Of a DNA stretch of 64,000 bases, positions 26,391 to 39,983 are shown piece after piece. Every line of letters starts with the position of its first letter. Position 1 is the first letter of the stretch. The stretch comes from Agriotes lineatus. Taxonomy: Eukaryota > Arthropoda > Insecta > Coleoptera > Elateridae. Below the pieces are notes generated by a model that saw only the letters and a list, made by a program, of their open reading frames with translations, had not been told where the DNA came from and ran no database searches. The stretch covers positions 1-64,000 of the forward strand of contig CALNHX010007721.1 in NCBI GenBank assembly GCA_940337035.1. Direction: 5' to 3'. A program made the position numbers and the translations under genes.

Positions 26391-28875
26391 GGACCTTTGG
26401 GGTGACCTTTGGTGACCTTTGGTGACCTTTGGTGACCTTTGGTGACCTTTGGGGTGACCTTTGGTGACCTTTGGTGACCTTTGGGGTGACCTTTGGTGAC
26501 CTTTGGTGACCTTGGTGACCTTTGGGGGTGACCTTTGGTGACCTTTGGGGGTGACCTTTGGTGACCTTTGGGGTGACCTTTGGTGACCTTTGGTGACCTT
26601 TGGTGACCTTTGGTGACCTTTGGGTAACCTTTAGTGACCTTTGGGGTGCCTTTGGTGACCTTTGGTGACCTTTGGGGTGACCTTTGGTGACCTTTGGTGA
26701 CCTTTTGGTGACCTTTGGGGGTGACCTTTGGTGACCTGTGGTGACCTCTGGTGACCTTTGCTGACCTTTGGTGACCTTTGGTGACCTTTGGTGACCTTTG
26801 GGGTGACCTTTGGTGACCTTTGGGGTGACCTTTGGTGACCTTTGGTGAACCTTTGGGGTGACCTTTGGTGACCTTTGGGGTGACCTTTGGTGACCTTTGG
26901 GGTGACCTTTGGTGACCTTTGGTGACCTTTGGTGACCTTTGGTGACCTTTGGGGTGACCTTTGGTGACCTTTGGGATGACCTTTGGTGACCTTTGGTGAC
27001 CTTTGGTGACCTTTGGTGACCTTTGGTGACCTTTGGGGTGACCTTGGTGACCTTTGGTGACCTTTGGTGACCTTTGGGGTGACCTTTGTAGTGACCTTTG
27101 GTGACCTTTGGGTGACCTTTGGTGACCTTTGGGGTGACCTTTGGGTGACCTTTGGTGACCTTTGGTGACCTTTGGTGACCTTTGGTGACCTTTGGGGTGA
27201 CCTTTGTTGACCTTTGGGATGACCTTTGGTGACCTTTGGTGACCTTTGGTGACCTTTGGTGACCTTTGGTGACCTTTGGGGTGACCTTTGGTGACCTTTG
27301 GTGACCATTGGTGACCTTTGGTGACCTTTGGTGACCTTTGGGGTGACCTTTGGTGACCTTTTGGGATGACCTTTGGTGACCTTTGGGGTGACCTTTGGTG
27401 ACCTTTTGGTGACCTTTGGTGACCTTTGGTGACCATTGGTGACCTTTGGGGTGACCTTTGGTGACCTTTGGGGTGACCTTTGGTGACCTTTGGTGACCTT
27501 TAGTGACCTTTGGTGACCTTTGGGGTGACCTTTAGTGACCTTTGGGGTGACCTTTGGTGACCTTTGGTGACCTTTGGGGTGACCTTTGGTGACCTTTGGT
27601 GACCTTTGGTGACCTTTGGGGTGACCTTTGGTGACCTGTGGTGACCTTTGGTGACCTTTGCTGAACTTTGGTGACCTTTGGTGACCTTTGGTGACCTTTG
27701 GGGTGACCTTTGGTGACCTTTGGGGTGACCTTTGGTGACCTTTGGTGATCTATGGGGTGACCTTTGGTGACCTTTGGGGTGACCTTTGGTGACCTTTGGG
27801 GTGACCTTTGGTGACCTTTGGTGACCTTTGGTGACCTTTGGTGACCTTTGGGGTGACCTTTGGTGACCTTTGGGATGACCTTTGGTGACCTTTGGTGACC
27901 TTTGGTGACCTTTGGTGACCTTTGGTGACCTTTGGGGTGACCTTTGGTGACCTTTGGTGACCTTTGGTGACCTTTGGGGTGACCTTTGGTGACCTTTGGG
28001 GTGACCTTTGGTGACCTTTGGGATGACCTTTGGTGACCTTTGGTGACCTTTGGTGACCTTTGGTGACCTTTGGTGACCTTTGGGGTGACCTTTGGTGACG
28101 TTTGGTGACCTTTGGTGACCTTTGGGGTGACCTTTGGTGACCTTTGGGGTGACGTTTGGTGACCTTTGGGGTGACCTTTGGTGACCTTTGGTGACCTTTG
28201 GTGACCTTTGGTGACCTTTGGGGTGACCTTTGGTGACCTTTGGGATGACCTTTGGTGACCTTTGGTGACCTTTGGTGACCTTTGGTGACCTTTGGGGTGA
28301 CCTTTGGTGACCTTTGGGTGACCTTTGGTGACCTTTGGTGACCTTTGGGGTGACCTTTGGTGACCTTTGGGGTGACCTTTGGGGTGACCTTTGGTGACCT
28401 TTGGTGACCTTTGGTGACCTTTGGTGACCTTTGGTGACCTTTGGGGTGACCTTTGGTGACCTTTGGGATGACCTTTGGTGACCTTTGGTGACCTTTGGTG
28501 ACCTTTGGTGACCTTTGGTGACCTTTGGGGTGACCTTTGGTGACCTTTGGTGACCTTTGGTGACCTTTGGGGTGACCTTTGGTGACCTTTGGGGTGACCT
28601 TTGGTGACCTTTGGGGTGACCTTTGGTGACCTTTGGTGACCTTTGGTGACCTTTGGTGACCTTTGGTGACCTTTGGGGTGACCTTTGGTGACCTTTGGGA
28701 TGACCTTTGGTGACCTTTGGTGACCTTTGGTGACCTTTGGTGACCTTTGGGGTGACCTTTGGTGACCTTTGGGGTGACCTTTGGTGACCTTTGGTGACCT
28801 TTGGGGTGACCTTTGGTGACCTTTGGGGTGACCTTTGGTGACCTTTGGGGTGACCTTTGGTGACCTTTGGTGACC

Positions 28876-31800
28876 ATTGGTGACCTTTGGGGTGACCTTT
28901 GGGGTGACCTTTGGTGACCTTTGGTGACCTTTGGTGACCTTTGGTGACCTTTGGGGTGACCTTTAGTGACCTTTGGGGTGACCTTTGGTGACCTTTGGTG
29001 ACCTTTGGGGTGACCTTTGGTGACCTTTGGTGACCTTTGGTGACCTTTGGTGACCTTTGAGGTGACCTTTGGTGACCTGTGGTGACCTTTGGTGACCTTT
29101 GCTGACCTTTGGTGACCTTTGGTGACCTTTGGTGACCTTTGGGTGTAACCTTTGGTGACCTTTGGGGTGACCTTTGGTGACCTTTGGTGACCTTTGGGGT
29201 GACCTTTGGTGACCTTTGGGGTGACCTTTGGTGACCTTTGGGGTGACCTTTGGTGACCTTTGGTGACCTTTGGTGACCTTTGGGGTGACCTTTGGTGACC
29301 TTTGAGATGACCTTTGGTGACCTTTCGTGACCTTTGGTGACCTTTGGTGACCTTTGGTGACCTTTGGGTGACCTTTGGTGACCTTTGGGTGACCTTTGGT
29401 GACCTTTGGGGACCTTTGGTGACCTTTGGGGGCTGACCTTTGGGGTGACCTTTGGTGACCTTTGGGGTGACCTTTGGTGACCTTTGGTGACCTTTGGTGA
29501 CCTTTGGTGACCTTTGGTGACCTTTGGTGACCTTTGGTGACCTTTGGTGACCTTTGGTGACCTTTGGTGACCTTTGGCTGACCTTTGGTGACCTTTGGTG
29601 ACCTTTGGGGTGACCTTTGGTGACCTTTGGTGACCTTTGGGGTGACCTTTGGTGACCTTTGGGGTGACCTTTGGTGACCTTTGGGGTGACCTTTGGTGAC
29701 CTTTGGTGACCTTTGGGGTGACCTTTGGTGACCTTTGGTGACCTTTGGTGACCTTTGGTGACCTTTGGGTGACCTTTGGTGACCTTTGGTGACCTTTGTG
29801 ACCTTTGGTGACCTTTGGTGACCTTTGGTGACCTTTGGTGACCTTTGGGTGACCTTTGGTGACCTTTGGTGACCTTTGGTGACCTTTGGTGACCTTTGGG
29901 GTGAACTTTGGTGACCTTTGGGGTGACCTTTGGTGACCTTTGGGACCTTTGGTGACCTTTGGTGACCTTTGGTGACCTTTGGGGTGACCTTTGGTGACCT
30001 TTGGGGATGACCTTTGGTGACCTTGGTGACCTTTGGGGTGACCTTTGGTGACCTTTGGTGACCTTTGGTGACCTTTGGGGTGACCTTTGGTGACCTTTGG
30101 TGACCTTGGTGACCTTTGGACCTTTGGTGACCTTTGGTGACCTTTGGGGTGACCTTTGGTGACCTTTGGGGTGACCTTTGGTGACCTTTGGTGACCTTTG
30201 GTGACCTTTGGTGACCTTTGGTGACCTTTGGTGACCTTTGGGTGACCTTTGGTGACCTTTGGGGTGACCTTTGGTGACCTTTGGTGACCTTTGGGGTGAC
30301 CTTTGGTGACCTTTGGGGTGACCTTTGGTGACCTTTGGGGTGACCTTTGGTGACCTTTGGTGACCTTTGGTGACCTTTGGTGACCTTTGGGGTGACCTTT
30401 GGTGACCTTTGGGATGACCTTTGGTGACCTTTGGTGACCTTTGGTGACCTTTGGTGACCTTTGGTGACCTTTGGGTGACCTTTGGTGACCTTTGGTGACC
30501 TTTGGTGACCTTTGGGGTGACCTTTGGGGTGACCTTTGGTGACCTTTGGGTGACCTTTGGTGACCTTTGGGTGACCTTTGGTGACCTTTGGTGACCTTTG
30601 GTGACCTTTGGTGACCTTTGGTGACCTTTGGGGTGACCTTTGGTGACCTTTGGGATGACCTTTGGTGACCTTTGGTGACCTTTGGTGACCTTGGTGACCT
30701 TTGGTGACCTTTGGGGTGACCTTTGGTGACCTTTGGGTGACCTTTGGTGACCTTTGGTGACCTTTGGGGTGACCTTTGGTGACCTTTGGGGTGACTTTGG
30801 TGACCTTTGGGTGACCTTTGGTGACCTTTGGTGACCTTTGGTGACCTTTGGTGACCTTTGGTGACCTTTGGGGTGACCTTTGGTGACCTTTTGGGATGAC
30901 CTTTGGTGACCTTTGGGGTGACCTTTGGTGACCTTTGGTGACCTTTGGTGACCATTGGTGACCTTTGGGGTGACCTTTGGTGACCTTTGGGGTGACCTTT
31001 GGTGACCTTTGGTGACCTTTGGTGACCTTTGGTGACCTTTGGGTGACCTTTAGTGACCCTTTGGGGTGACCTTTGGTGACCTTTGGTGACCTTTGGGGTG
31101 ACCTTTGGTGACCTTTGGTGACCTTTGGTGACCTTGGGGTGACCTTTGGTGACCTGTGGTGACCTTTGGTGACCTTTGCTGAACTTTGGTGACCTTTGGT
31201 GACCTTTGGTGACCTTTGGGGTGACCTTTGGTGACCTTTGGGGTGCCCTTTGGTGACCTTTGGTGACCTTTGGGGTGACCTTTGGTGACCTTTTGGGTGA
31301 CCTTTGGTGACCTTTGGGGTGACCTTTGGTGACCTTTGGTGACCTTTGGTGACCTTTGGTGACCTTTGGGGTGACCTTTGGTGACCTTTGGGTGACCTTT
31401 GGTGACCTTTGGGTGACCTTTGGTGACCTTTGGTGACCTTTGGTGACCTTTGGGGTGACCTTTGGTGACCTTTGGTGACCTTTGGTGACCTTTGGGGTGA
31501 CCTTTGGTGACCTTTGGGGTGACCTTTGGTGACCTTTGGTGACCTTTGGTGACCTTTGGTGACCCTTTGGTGACCTTTGGGGTGACCTTTGGTGACCTTT
31601 GGGATGACCTTTGGTGACCTTTGGTGACCTTTGGTGACTTTTGGTGACCTTTGGTAACCTTTGGGGTGACCTTTGGTGACCTTTGGTGACCTTTGGTGAC
31701 CTTTGGGGTGACCTTTGGTGACCTTTGGGGTGACGTTTGGTGACCTTTGGGGTGACCTTTGGTGACCTTTGGTGACCTTTGGTGACCTTTGGTGACCTTT

Positions 31801-32477
31801 GGTGACCTTTGGGGTGACCTTTGGTGACCTTTGGGATGACCTTTGGTGACATTTGGTGACCTTTGGTGACCTTTGGTGACCTTTGGGGTGACCTTTGGTG
31901 ACCTTTGTGGTGACCTTTGGTGACCTTTGGTGACCTTTGGGGTGACCTTTGGTGACCTTTGGGGTAACCTTTGGGGTGACCTTTGGTGACCTTTGGTGAC
32001 CTTTGGTGACCTTTGGTGACCTTTGGTGACCTTTGGGGTGACCTTTGGTGACCTTTGGGATGACCTTTGGTGACCTTTGGTGACCTTTGGTGACCTTTGG
32101 TGACCTTTGGTGACCTTTGGGGTGACCTTTGGTGACCTTTGGTGACCTTTGGTGACCTTTGGGGTGACCTTTGGTGACCTTTGGGGTGACCTTTGGTGAC
32201 CTTTGGGGTGACCTTTGGTGACCTTTGGTGACCTTTGGTGACCTTTGGTGACCTTTGGTGACCTTTGGGGTGACCTTTGGTGACCTTTGGGATGACCTTT
32301 GGTGACCTTTGGTGACCTTTGGTGACCTTTGGTGACCTTTGGTGACCTTTGGGGTGACCTTTGGTGACCTTTGGGGTGACCTTTGGTGACCTTTGGTGAC
32401 CTTTGGGGTGACCTTTGGTGACCTTTGGGGTGACCTTTGGTGACCTTTGGGGTGACCTTTGGTGACCTTTGGTGACC
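28876..32477. repeat. Truncated third long-unit copy, about 3.6 kb
   Basis: The first few hundred bases copy the A1/A2 start at an offset of 13,626 from A2, including the rare TTTGAGGTGACC at 29,059 and CTGTGG at 29,079. Then the order changes, and no TTTAGG marker appears until 39.2 kb, so this is not a full third copy. The stretch from about 30.9 kb repeats that from 27.36 kb: CCTTTTGGGATGACC recurs at 3,530 bp, CCATTGG at 27,435 and 30,954 (3,519 bp), and TTTGCTGAAC at about 27.66 and 31.18 kb. The block marker recurs at 32,478, 3,602 bp after 28,876. Many 1-bp indels make offsets uneven. Confidence 0.65.
29471..29580. repeat. Long unbroken run of 10-bp units
   Basis: About ten GGTGACCTTT units follow one another without a 12-bp unit and then meet a GGCTGACC unit. 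Runs elsewhere are usually two to six units. This may mark a rearrangement junction or a collapsed stretch. Confidence 0.6.
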
Positions 32478-34799
32478 ATTGGTGACCTTTGGGGTGACCT
32501 TTGGGGTGACCTTTGGTGACCTTTGGTGACCTTTGGTGACCTTTGGTGACCTTTGGGGTGACCTTTAGTGACCTTTGGGGTGACCTTTGGTGACCTTTGG
32601 TGACCTTTGGGGTGACCTTTGGTGACCTTTGGTGACCTTTGGTGACCTTTGGTGACCTTGGGGGTGACCTTTGGTGACCTGTGGTGACCTTTGGTGACCT
32701 TTGCTGACCTTTGGTGACCTTTGGTGACCTTTGGTGACCTTTGGGGTGACCTTTGGTGACCTGTGGTGACCTTTGGTGACCTTTGCTGACCTTTGGTGAC
32801 CTTTGGTGACCTTTGGTGACCTTTGGGGTGACCTTTGGTGACCTTTGGGGTGACCTTTGGTGACCTTTGGTGACCTTTGGGGTGACCTTTGGTGACCTTT
32901 GGGGTGACCTTTGGTGACCTTTGGGGTGTCCTTTGGTGACCTTTGGTGACCTTTGGTGACCTTTGGTGACCTTTGGTGACCTTTGGGGTGACTTTTGGTG
33001 ACCTTTGGGATGACCTTTGGTGACCTTTGGTGACCTTTGGTGACCTTTGGTGACCTTTGGTGACCTTTGGGGTGACCTTTGGTGACCTTTGGTGACCTTT
33101 GGTGACCTTTGGGGTGACCTTTGGTGACCTCTGGGGTGACCTTTGGTGACCTTTGGGGTGACCTTTGGTGACCTTTGGTGACCTTTGGTGACCTTTGGTG
33201 ACCTTTGGTGACCTTTGGTGACCTTTGGTGACCTTTGGGGTGACCTTTGGTGACCTTTGGTGACCTTTGGTGACCTTTGGGGTGACCTTTGGTGACCTTT
33301 GGGGTGACCTTTGGTGACCTTTGGGGTGACCTTTGGTGACCTTTGGTGACCTTTGGGGTGACCTTTGGTGACCTTTGGGGTGACCTTTGGTGACCTTTGG
33401 GGTGTCCTTTGGTGACCTTTGGTGACCTTTGGTGACCTTTGGTGACCTTTGGTGACCTTTGGGGTGACCTTTGGTGACCTTTGGGATGACCTTTGGTGAC
33501 CTTTGGTGACCTTTGGTGACCTTTGGTGACCTTTGGTGACCTTTGGTGACCTTTGGGGTGACCTTTGGTGACCTTTGGTGACCTTTGGTGACCTTTGGGG
33601 TGACCTTTGGTGACCTTTGGGGTGACCTTTGGTGACCTTTGGGGTGACCTTTGGTGACCTTTGGTGACCTTTGGTGACCTTTGGTGACCTTTGGTGACCT
33701 TTGGGGTGACCTTTGGTGACCTTTGGTGACCTTTGGTGACCTTTGGGGTGACCTTTGGTGACCTTTGGGGTGACCTTTGGTGACCTTTGGGGTGACCTTT
33801 GGTGACCTTTGGTGACCTTTGGTGACCTTTGGTGACCTTTGGGGTGACCTTTGGTGACCTTTGGGATGACCTTTGGTGTCCTTTGGTGACCTTTGGTGAC
33901 CTTTGGGGTGACCTTTGGTGACCTTTGGGGTGACCTTTGGTGACCTTTGGGGTGACCTTTGGTGACCTTTGGTGACCTTTGGTGACCTTTGGTGACCTTT
34001 GGTGACCTTTGGGGTGACCTTTGGTGACCTTTGGGATGACCTTTGGTGACCTTTGGTGACCTTTGGGGTGACCTTTGGTGACCTGTGGTGACCTTTGGTG
34101 ACCTTTGCTGACCTTTGGTGACCTTTGGTGACCTTTGGTGACCTTTGGGGTGACCTTTGGTGACCTTTGGGGTGACCTTTGGTGACCTTTGGTGACCTTT
34201 GGGGTGACCTTTGGTGACCTTTGGGGTGACCTTTGGTGACCTTTGGTGACCTTTGGTGACCTTTGGTGACCTTTGGTGACCTTTGGGGTGACCTTTGGTG
34301 ACCTTTGGTGACCTTTGGTGACCTTTGGGGTGACCTTTGGTGACCTTTGGGGTGACCTTTGGTGACCTTTGGGGTGACCTTTGGTGACCTTTGGTGACCT
34401 TTGGTGACCTTTGGTGACCTTTGGTGACCTTTGGGGTGACCTTTGGTGACCTTTGGTGACCTTTGGTGACCTTTGGGGTGACCTTTGGTGACCTTTGGGG
34501 TGACCTTTGGTGACCTTTGGGGTGACCTTTGGTGACCTTTGGTGACCTTTGGTGACCTTTGCTGACCTTTGGTGACCTTTGGGGTGACCTTTGGTGACCT
34601 TTGGGATGACCTTTGGTGACCTTTGGTGACCTTTGGTGACCTTTGGTGACCTTTGGTGACCTTTGGTGACCTTTGGGGTGACCTTTGGTGACCTTTGGTG
34701 ACCTTTGGTAACCTTTGGTGACCTTTGGTGACCTTTGGGGTGACCTTTGGTGACCTTTGGGGTGACCTTTGGTGACCTTTGGGGTGACCTTTGGTGACC

Positions 34800-35755
34800 T
34801 TTGGGGTGACCTTTGGTGCCCTTGGGGTGACCTTTGGTGACCTTTGGTGACCTTTGGTGACCTTTGGTGACCTTTGGGGTGACCTTTGGTGACCTTTGGG
34901 ACTTGGTGACCTTTGGTGACCTTTGGTGACCTTTGGTGACCTTTGGTGACCTTTGGTGACCTTTGGGGTGACCTTTGGTGACCTTTGGTGACCTTTGGTG
35001 ACCTTTGGGGTGACCTTTGGTGACCTTTGGTGACCTTTGGTGACCTTTGGGGTGACCTTTGGTGACTTTTGGGGTGACCTTTGGTGACCTTTGGGGTGAT
35101 CTTTGGTGACCTTTGGGGTGACTTTTGGTGACCTTTGGTAACTTTTGTTGACCTTTGGGGTGACCTTTGGGGTGACCTGTGTTGACCTTTGGGGTGACCT
35201 TTGGTGACCTTTGGTGACGTTTGGGGTGACCTTTGGTGACCTTTGGGGTGACCTTTGGTGACCTTTGGTGACCTTTGGGGTGATCTTTGGTGACCTTTGG
35301 GGTGACTTTTGGTGACCTTTGGTAAACTTTTGGTGACCTTTGGGGTGCCCTTTGGGGTGACCTGTGGTGACCTTTGGGGTGACCTTTGGTGACCTTTGGT
35401 GACCTTTGGTGACCTTTGGTGACCTTTGGGGTAACCTTTAGTGACCTTTGGGGTGACCTTTGGTGACCTTTGGTGACCTTTGGGGTGACCTTTGGTGACC
35501 TTTGGTGACCTTTGGTGACCTTTGGGGTGACCTTTGGTGACCTGTGGTGACCTTTGGTGATCTTTGGTGACCTTTGGGGTGACCTTTGGTGACCTTTGGG
35601 GTGACCTTTGTTTGGTGACCTTTGGGGTGACCTTTGGTGACCTTTGGGGTGACCTTTGGTGACCTTTGGGGTGACCTTTGGTGACCTTTGGTGACCTTTG
35701 GTGACCTTTGGTGACCTTTGGGGTGACCTTTGGTGACCTTTGGATGACCTTTGGT
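34800..35755. other. Second stretch dense in short indels
   Basis: GGTGCCCTTGGGG near 34,818, GGGACTTGGTGACC near 34,899, GGTGCCCTTTGG near 35,347, CTTTGTTTGGTG near 35,610 and GGATGACC near 35,741 break the 10/12 rhythm within 1 kb, while the flanks follow it. Confidence 0.65.
35091..35370. repeat. Diverged cassette 10, TGTAAAC type
   Basis: A full-length form in which both halves begin with TGATC. It has GGTAACTTTTGTTGACC, GGTAAACTTTTGG and GGTGCCCTTTGG, some of which are probably errors. Confidence 0.7.
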
Positions 35756-38700
35756 GACCTTTGGTGACCTTTGGTGACCTTTGGTGACCTTTGGTGACCT
35801 TTGGTGACCTTTGGGGTGACCTTTGGTGACCTTTGGTGACCTTTGGTGACCTTTGGGGTGACCTTTGGTGACCTTTGGGGTGACCTTTGGTGACCTTTGG
35901 GGTGACCTTTGGTGACCTTTGGTGACCTTTGGTGACCTTTGGTGACCTTTGGTGACCTTTGGGGTGACCTTTGGTGACCTTTGGGATGACCTTTGGTGAC
36001 CTTTGGTGACCTTTGGTGACCTTTGGTGACCTTTGGTGACCTTTGGGGTGACCTTTGGTGACCTTTGGGGTGACCTTTGGTGACCTTTGGTGACCTTTGG
36101 GGTGACCTTTGGTGACCTTTGGGGTGACCTTTGGTGACCTTTGGGGTGACCTTTGGTGACCTTTGGTGACCATTGGTGACCTTTGGTGACCTTTGGTGAC
36201 CTTTGGGGTGACCTTTGGTGACCTTTGGGATGACCTTTGGTGACCTTTGGGGTGACCTTTGGTGACCTTTGGTGACCTTTGGTGACCTTTGGTGACCATT
36301 GGTGACCTTTGGGGTGACCTTTGGTGACCTTTGGGGTGACCTTTGGTGACCTTTGGTGACCTTTGGTGACCTTTGGTGACCTTTGGGGTGACCTTTAGTG
36401 ACCTTTGGGGTGACCTTTGGTGACCTTTGGTGACCTTTGGGGTGACCTTTGGTGACCTTTGGTGACCTTTGGTGACCTTTGGGGTGACCTTTGGTGACCT
36501 GTGGTGACCTTTGGTGACCTTTGCTGACCTTTGGTGACCTTTGGTGACCTTTGGTGACCTTTGGGGTGACCTTTGGTGACCTTTGGGGTGACCTTTGGTG
36601 ACCTTTGGTGACCTTTGGGGTGACCTTTGGTGACCTTTGGGGTGACCTTTGGTGACCTTTGGGGTGACCTTTGGTGACCTTTGGTGACCTTTGGTGACCT
36701 TTGGTGACCTTTGGTGACCTTTGGGGTGACCTTTGGTGACCTTTGGGATGACCTTTGGTGACCTTTGGTGACCTTTGGTGACCTTTGGTGACCTTTGGTG
36801 ACCTTTGGGGTGACCTTTGGTGACCTTTGGTGACCTTTGGTGACCTTTGGGGTGACCTTTGGTGACCTTTGGGGTGACCTTTGGTGACCTTTGGGGTGAC
36901 CTTTGGTGACCTTTGGTGACCTTTGGTGATTTTTGGTGACCTTTGGTGACCTTTGGGGTGACCTTTGGTGACCTTTGGGATGACCTTTGGTGACCTTTGG
37001 TGACCTTTGGTGACCTTTGGTGACCTTTGGTGACCTTTGGGGTGACCTTTGGTGACCTTTGGTGACCTTTGGTGACCTTTGGGGTGACCTTTGGTGACCT
37101 TTGGGGTGACGTTTGGTGACCTTTGGGGTGACCTTTGGTGACCTTTGGTGACCTTTGGTGACCTTTGGGGTGACCTTTGGTGACCTTTGGGGTGACCTTT
37201 GGTGACCTTTGGTGACCTTTGGTGATTTTTGGTGACCTTTGGTGACCTTTGGGGTGACCTTTGGTGACCTTTGGGATGACCTTTGGTGACCTTTGGTGAC
37301 CTTTGGTGACCTTTGGTGACGTTTGGTGACCTTTGGGGTGACCTTTGGTGACCTTTGGTGACCTTTGGTGACCTTTGGTGACCTTTGGTGACCTTTGGGG
37401 TGACCTTTGGTGACCTTTGGGATGACCTTTGGTGACCTTTGGTGACCTTTGGTGACCTTTGGGGTGACCTTTGGTGACCTTTGGGGTGACCTTTGGTGAC
37501 CTTTGGTGACCTTTGGGGTGACCTTTGGTGACCTTTGGGGTGACCTTTGGGGTGACCTTTGGTGACCTTTGGTGACCTTTGGTGACCTTTGGTGACCTTT
37601 GGTGACCTTTGGGGTGACCTTTGGTGACCTTTGGGATGACCTTTGGTGACCTTTGGTGACCTTTGGTGACCTTTGGTGACCTTTGGTGACCTTTGGGGTG
37701 ACCTTTGGTGACCTTTGGTGACCTTTGGTGACCTTTGGGGTGACCTTTGGTGACCTTTGGGGTGACCTTTGGTGACCTTTGGGGTGACCTTTGGTGACCT
37801 TTGGTGACCTTTGGTGACCTTTGGTGACCTTTGGTGACCTTTGGGGTGACCTTTGGTGACCTTTGGGATGACCTTTGGTGACCTTTGGTGACCTTTGGTG
37901 ACCTTTGGTGACCTTTGGTGACCTTTGGGGTGACCTTTGGTGACCTTTGGGGTGACCTTTGGTGACCTTTGGTGACCTTTGGGGTGACCTTTGGTGACCT
38001 TTGGGGTGACCTTTGGTGACCTTTGGGGTGACCTTTGGTGACCTTTGGTGACCATTGGTGACCTTTGGGGTGACCTTTGGGGTGACCTTTGGTGACCTTT
38101 GGTGACCTTTGGTGACCTTTGGTGACCTTTGGGGTGACCTTTAGTGACCTTTGGGGTGACCTTTGGTGATCTTTGGTGACCTTTGGGGTGACCTTTGGTG
38201 ACCTTTGTTGACCTTTGGTGACCTTTGGTGACCTTTGGGGTGACCTTTGGTGACCTGTGGTGACCTTTGGTGACCTTTGCTGACCTTTGGTGACCTTTGG
38301 TGACCTTTGGTGACCTTTGGGGTGACCTTTGGTGACCTTTGGGGTGACCTTTGGTGACCTTTGGTGACCTTTGGGGTGACCTTTGGTGACCTTTGGGGTG
38401 ACCTTTGGTGACCTTTGGGGTGACCTTTGGTGACCTTTGGTGACCTTTGGTGACCTTTGGTGACCTTTGGTGACCTTTGGGGTGACCTTTGGTGACCTTT
38501 GGGATGACCTTTGGTGACCTTAGGTGACCTTTGGTGACCTTTGGTGACCTTTGGTGACCTTTGGGGTGACCTTTGGTGACCTTTGGTGACCTTTGGTGAC
38601 CTTTGGGGTAACCTTTGGTGACCTTTGGGGTGACCTTTGGTGACCTTTGGGGTGACCTTTGGTGACCTTTGGTGACCTTTGGTGACCTTTGGTGACCTTT

Positions 38701-39197
38701 GGGTGACCTTTGGTGACCTTTGGGATGACCTTTGGTGACCTTTGGTGACCTTTGGTGACCTTTGGTGACCTTTGGTGACCTTTGGGGTGACCTTTGGTGA
38801 CCTTTGGGGTGACCTTTGGTGACCTTTGGTGACCTTTGGGGTGACCTTTGGTGACCTTTGGGGTGACCTTTGGTGACCTTTGGGGTGACCTTTGGTGACC
38901 TTTGGTGACCTTTGGGGTGACCTTTGGTGACCTTTGGTGACCTTTGGGGTGACCTTTGGTGACCTTTGGGATGACCTTTGGTGACCTTTGGTGACCTTTG
39001 GTGACCTTTGGTGACCTTTGGTGACCTTTGGGGTGACCTTTGGTGACCTTTGGGGTGACCTTTGGTGACCTTTGGGGTGACCTTTGGTGACCTTTGGTGA
39101 CCTTTGGGGTGAACTTTGGTGACCTTTGGGATGACCTTTGGTGACCTTTGGTGACCTTTGGTGACCTTTGGTGACCTTTGGTGACCTTTGGTGACTT

Positions 39198-39983
39198 TTA
39201 GGTGACCTTTGGTGACCTTTGGTGACCTTTGGTGACCTTTGGGGTGACCTTTGGTGACCTTTGGTGACCTTTGGTGACCTTTGGGGTGACCTTTGGTGAC
39301 CTTTGGTGACCTTTGGGGTGACCTTTGCTGACCTTTGGTAACCTTTGGTGACCTTTGGGGTGACCTTTGGTGACCTTTGGGGTGACCTTTGGTGACCTTT
39401 GGTGACCTTCGGTGACCTTTGGTGACCTTTGGTGACCTTTGGTGACCTTTGGGGTGACCTTTGGTGACCTTTGGGGTGACCTTTGGTGACCTTTGGTGAC
39501 CTTTGGGATGACCTTTAGTGACCTTTGGGGTGACCTTTGGTGACCTTTGGTGACCTTTGGTGACCTTTGGGGTGACCTTTGGTGACCTTTGGGGTGACCT
39601 TTGGTGACCTTTGGTGACCATTGGTGACCTTTGGGGTGACCTTTGTTGACCTTTGGGGTGACCTTTGGTGACCTTTGGTGACCTTTGGTGACCTTTGGTG
39701 ACCTTTGGGGTGACCTTTAGTGACATTTGGGGTGACCTTTGGTGACCTTTGGTGACCTTTGGGGTGACCTTTGGTGACCTTTGGTGACCTTTGGTGACCT
39801 TTGGTGACCTTTGGGGTGACCTTTGGTGACCTTTGGGGTGACCTTTGGTGACCTTTGGGGTGACCTTTGGTGACCTTTGGTGACCTTTGGGGTGAACTTT
39901 GGTGACCTTTGGGATGACCTTTGGTGACCTTTGGTGACCTTTGGTGACCTTTGGTGACCTTTGGTGACCTTTGGTGACCTTTA
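39198..39983. repeat. 783-bp relative of the 773-bp sub-block
   Basis: TTTAGG at 39,200 (here within GACTTTTAGG) and 39,983 enclose the familiar order TTTGCTGACC, GGTAACC, TTCGG, CCATTGG, GACATTTGG. It is 10 bp longer than the A copies, which equals one unit. Confidence 0.7.

Larger units (their letters stand above)
15250..28875. repeat. 13.6-kb higher-order repeat copy A2
   Basis: It repeats A1 in the same order. CCTATGGTAACC at 19,354 pairs with 5,761, CCTTTTGTG at 20,691 with 7,098, and GTAAAC at 18,484 and 18,624 with 4,891 and 5,031, all at 13,593 bp. The offset drifts to 13,599 at 25,142 and 13,625 at 27,363 because A2 carries many short indels after about 24.19 kb that A1 lacks. Up to that point the copies look nearly identical. 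The right edge is the next CCATTGG block marker at 28,876. Confidence 0.88.
24178..31600. other. Stretch dense in 1-2 bp indels
   Basis: Off-unit changes cluster here: GGTTGGTGACC near 24,194, GACCCTTTGG and GGGGGTGTCC near 24,500-24,523, GGGGACC near 25,215, GACACTTTGG near 25,325, CCTTTTGG near 25,752, GGTGCGTGACC near 26,127, CTTGGTGACC near 26,513, and many GGGTGACC. The matching A1 stretch (10.6-15.2 kb) is largely clean. The pattern of run-length changes fits an unpolished assembly segment better than biology. Confidence 0.7.

Noticed and set aside
24178..27300. Many different reading-frame products here as evidence of a fast-evolving protein
   Set aside because: The differences from A1 are 1-2 bp run-length indels, best explained by consensus errors in an always-open repeat.
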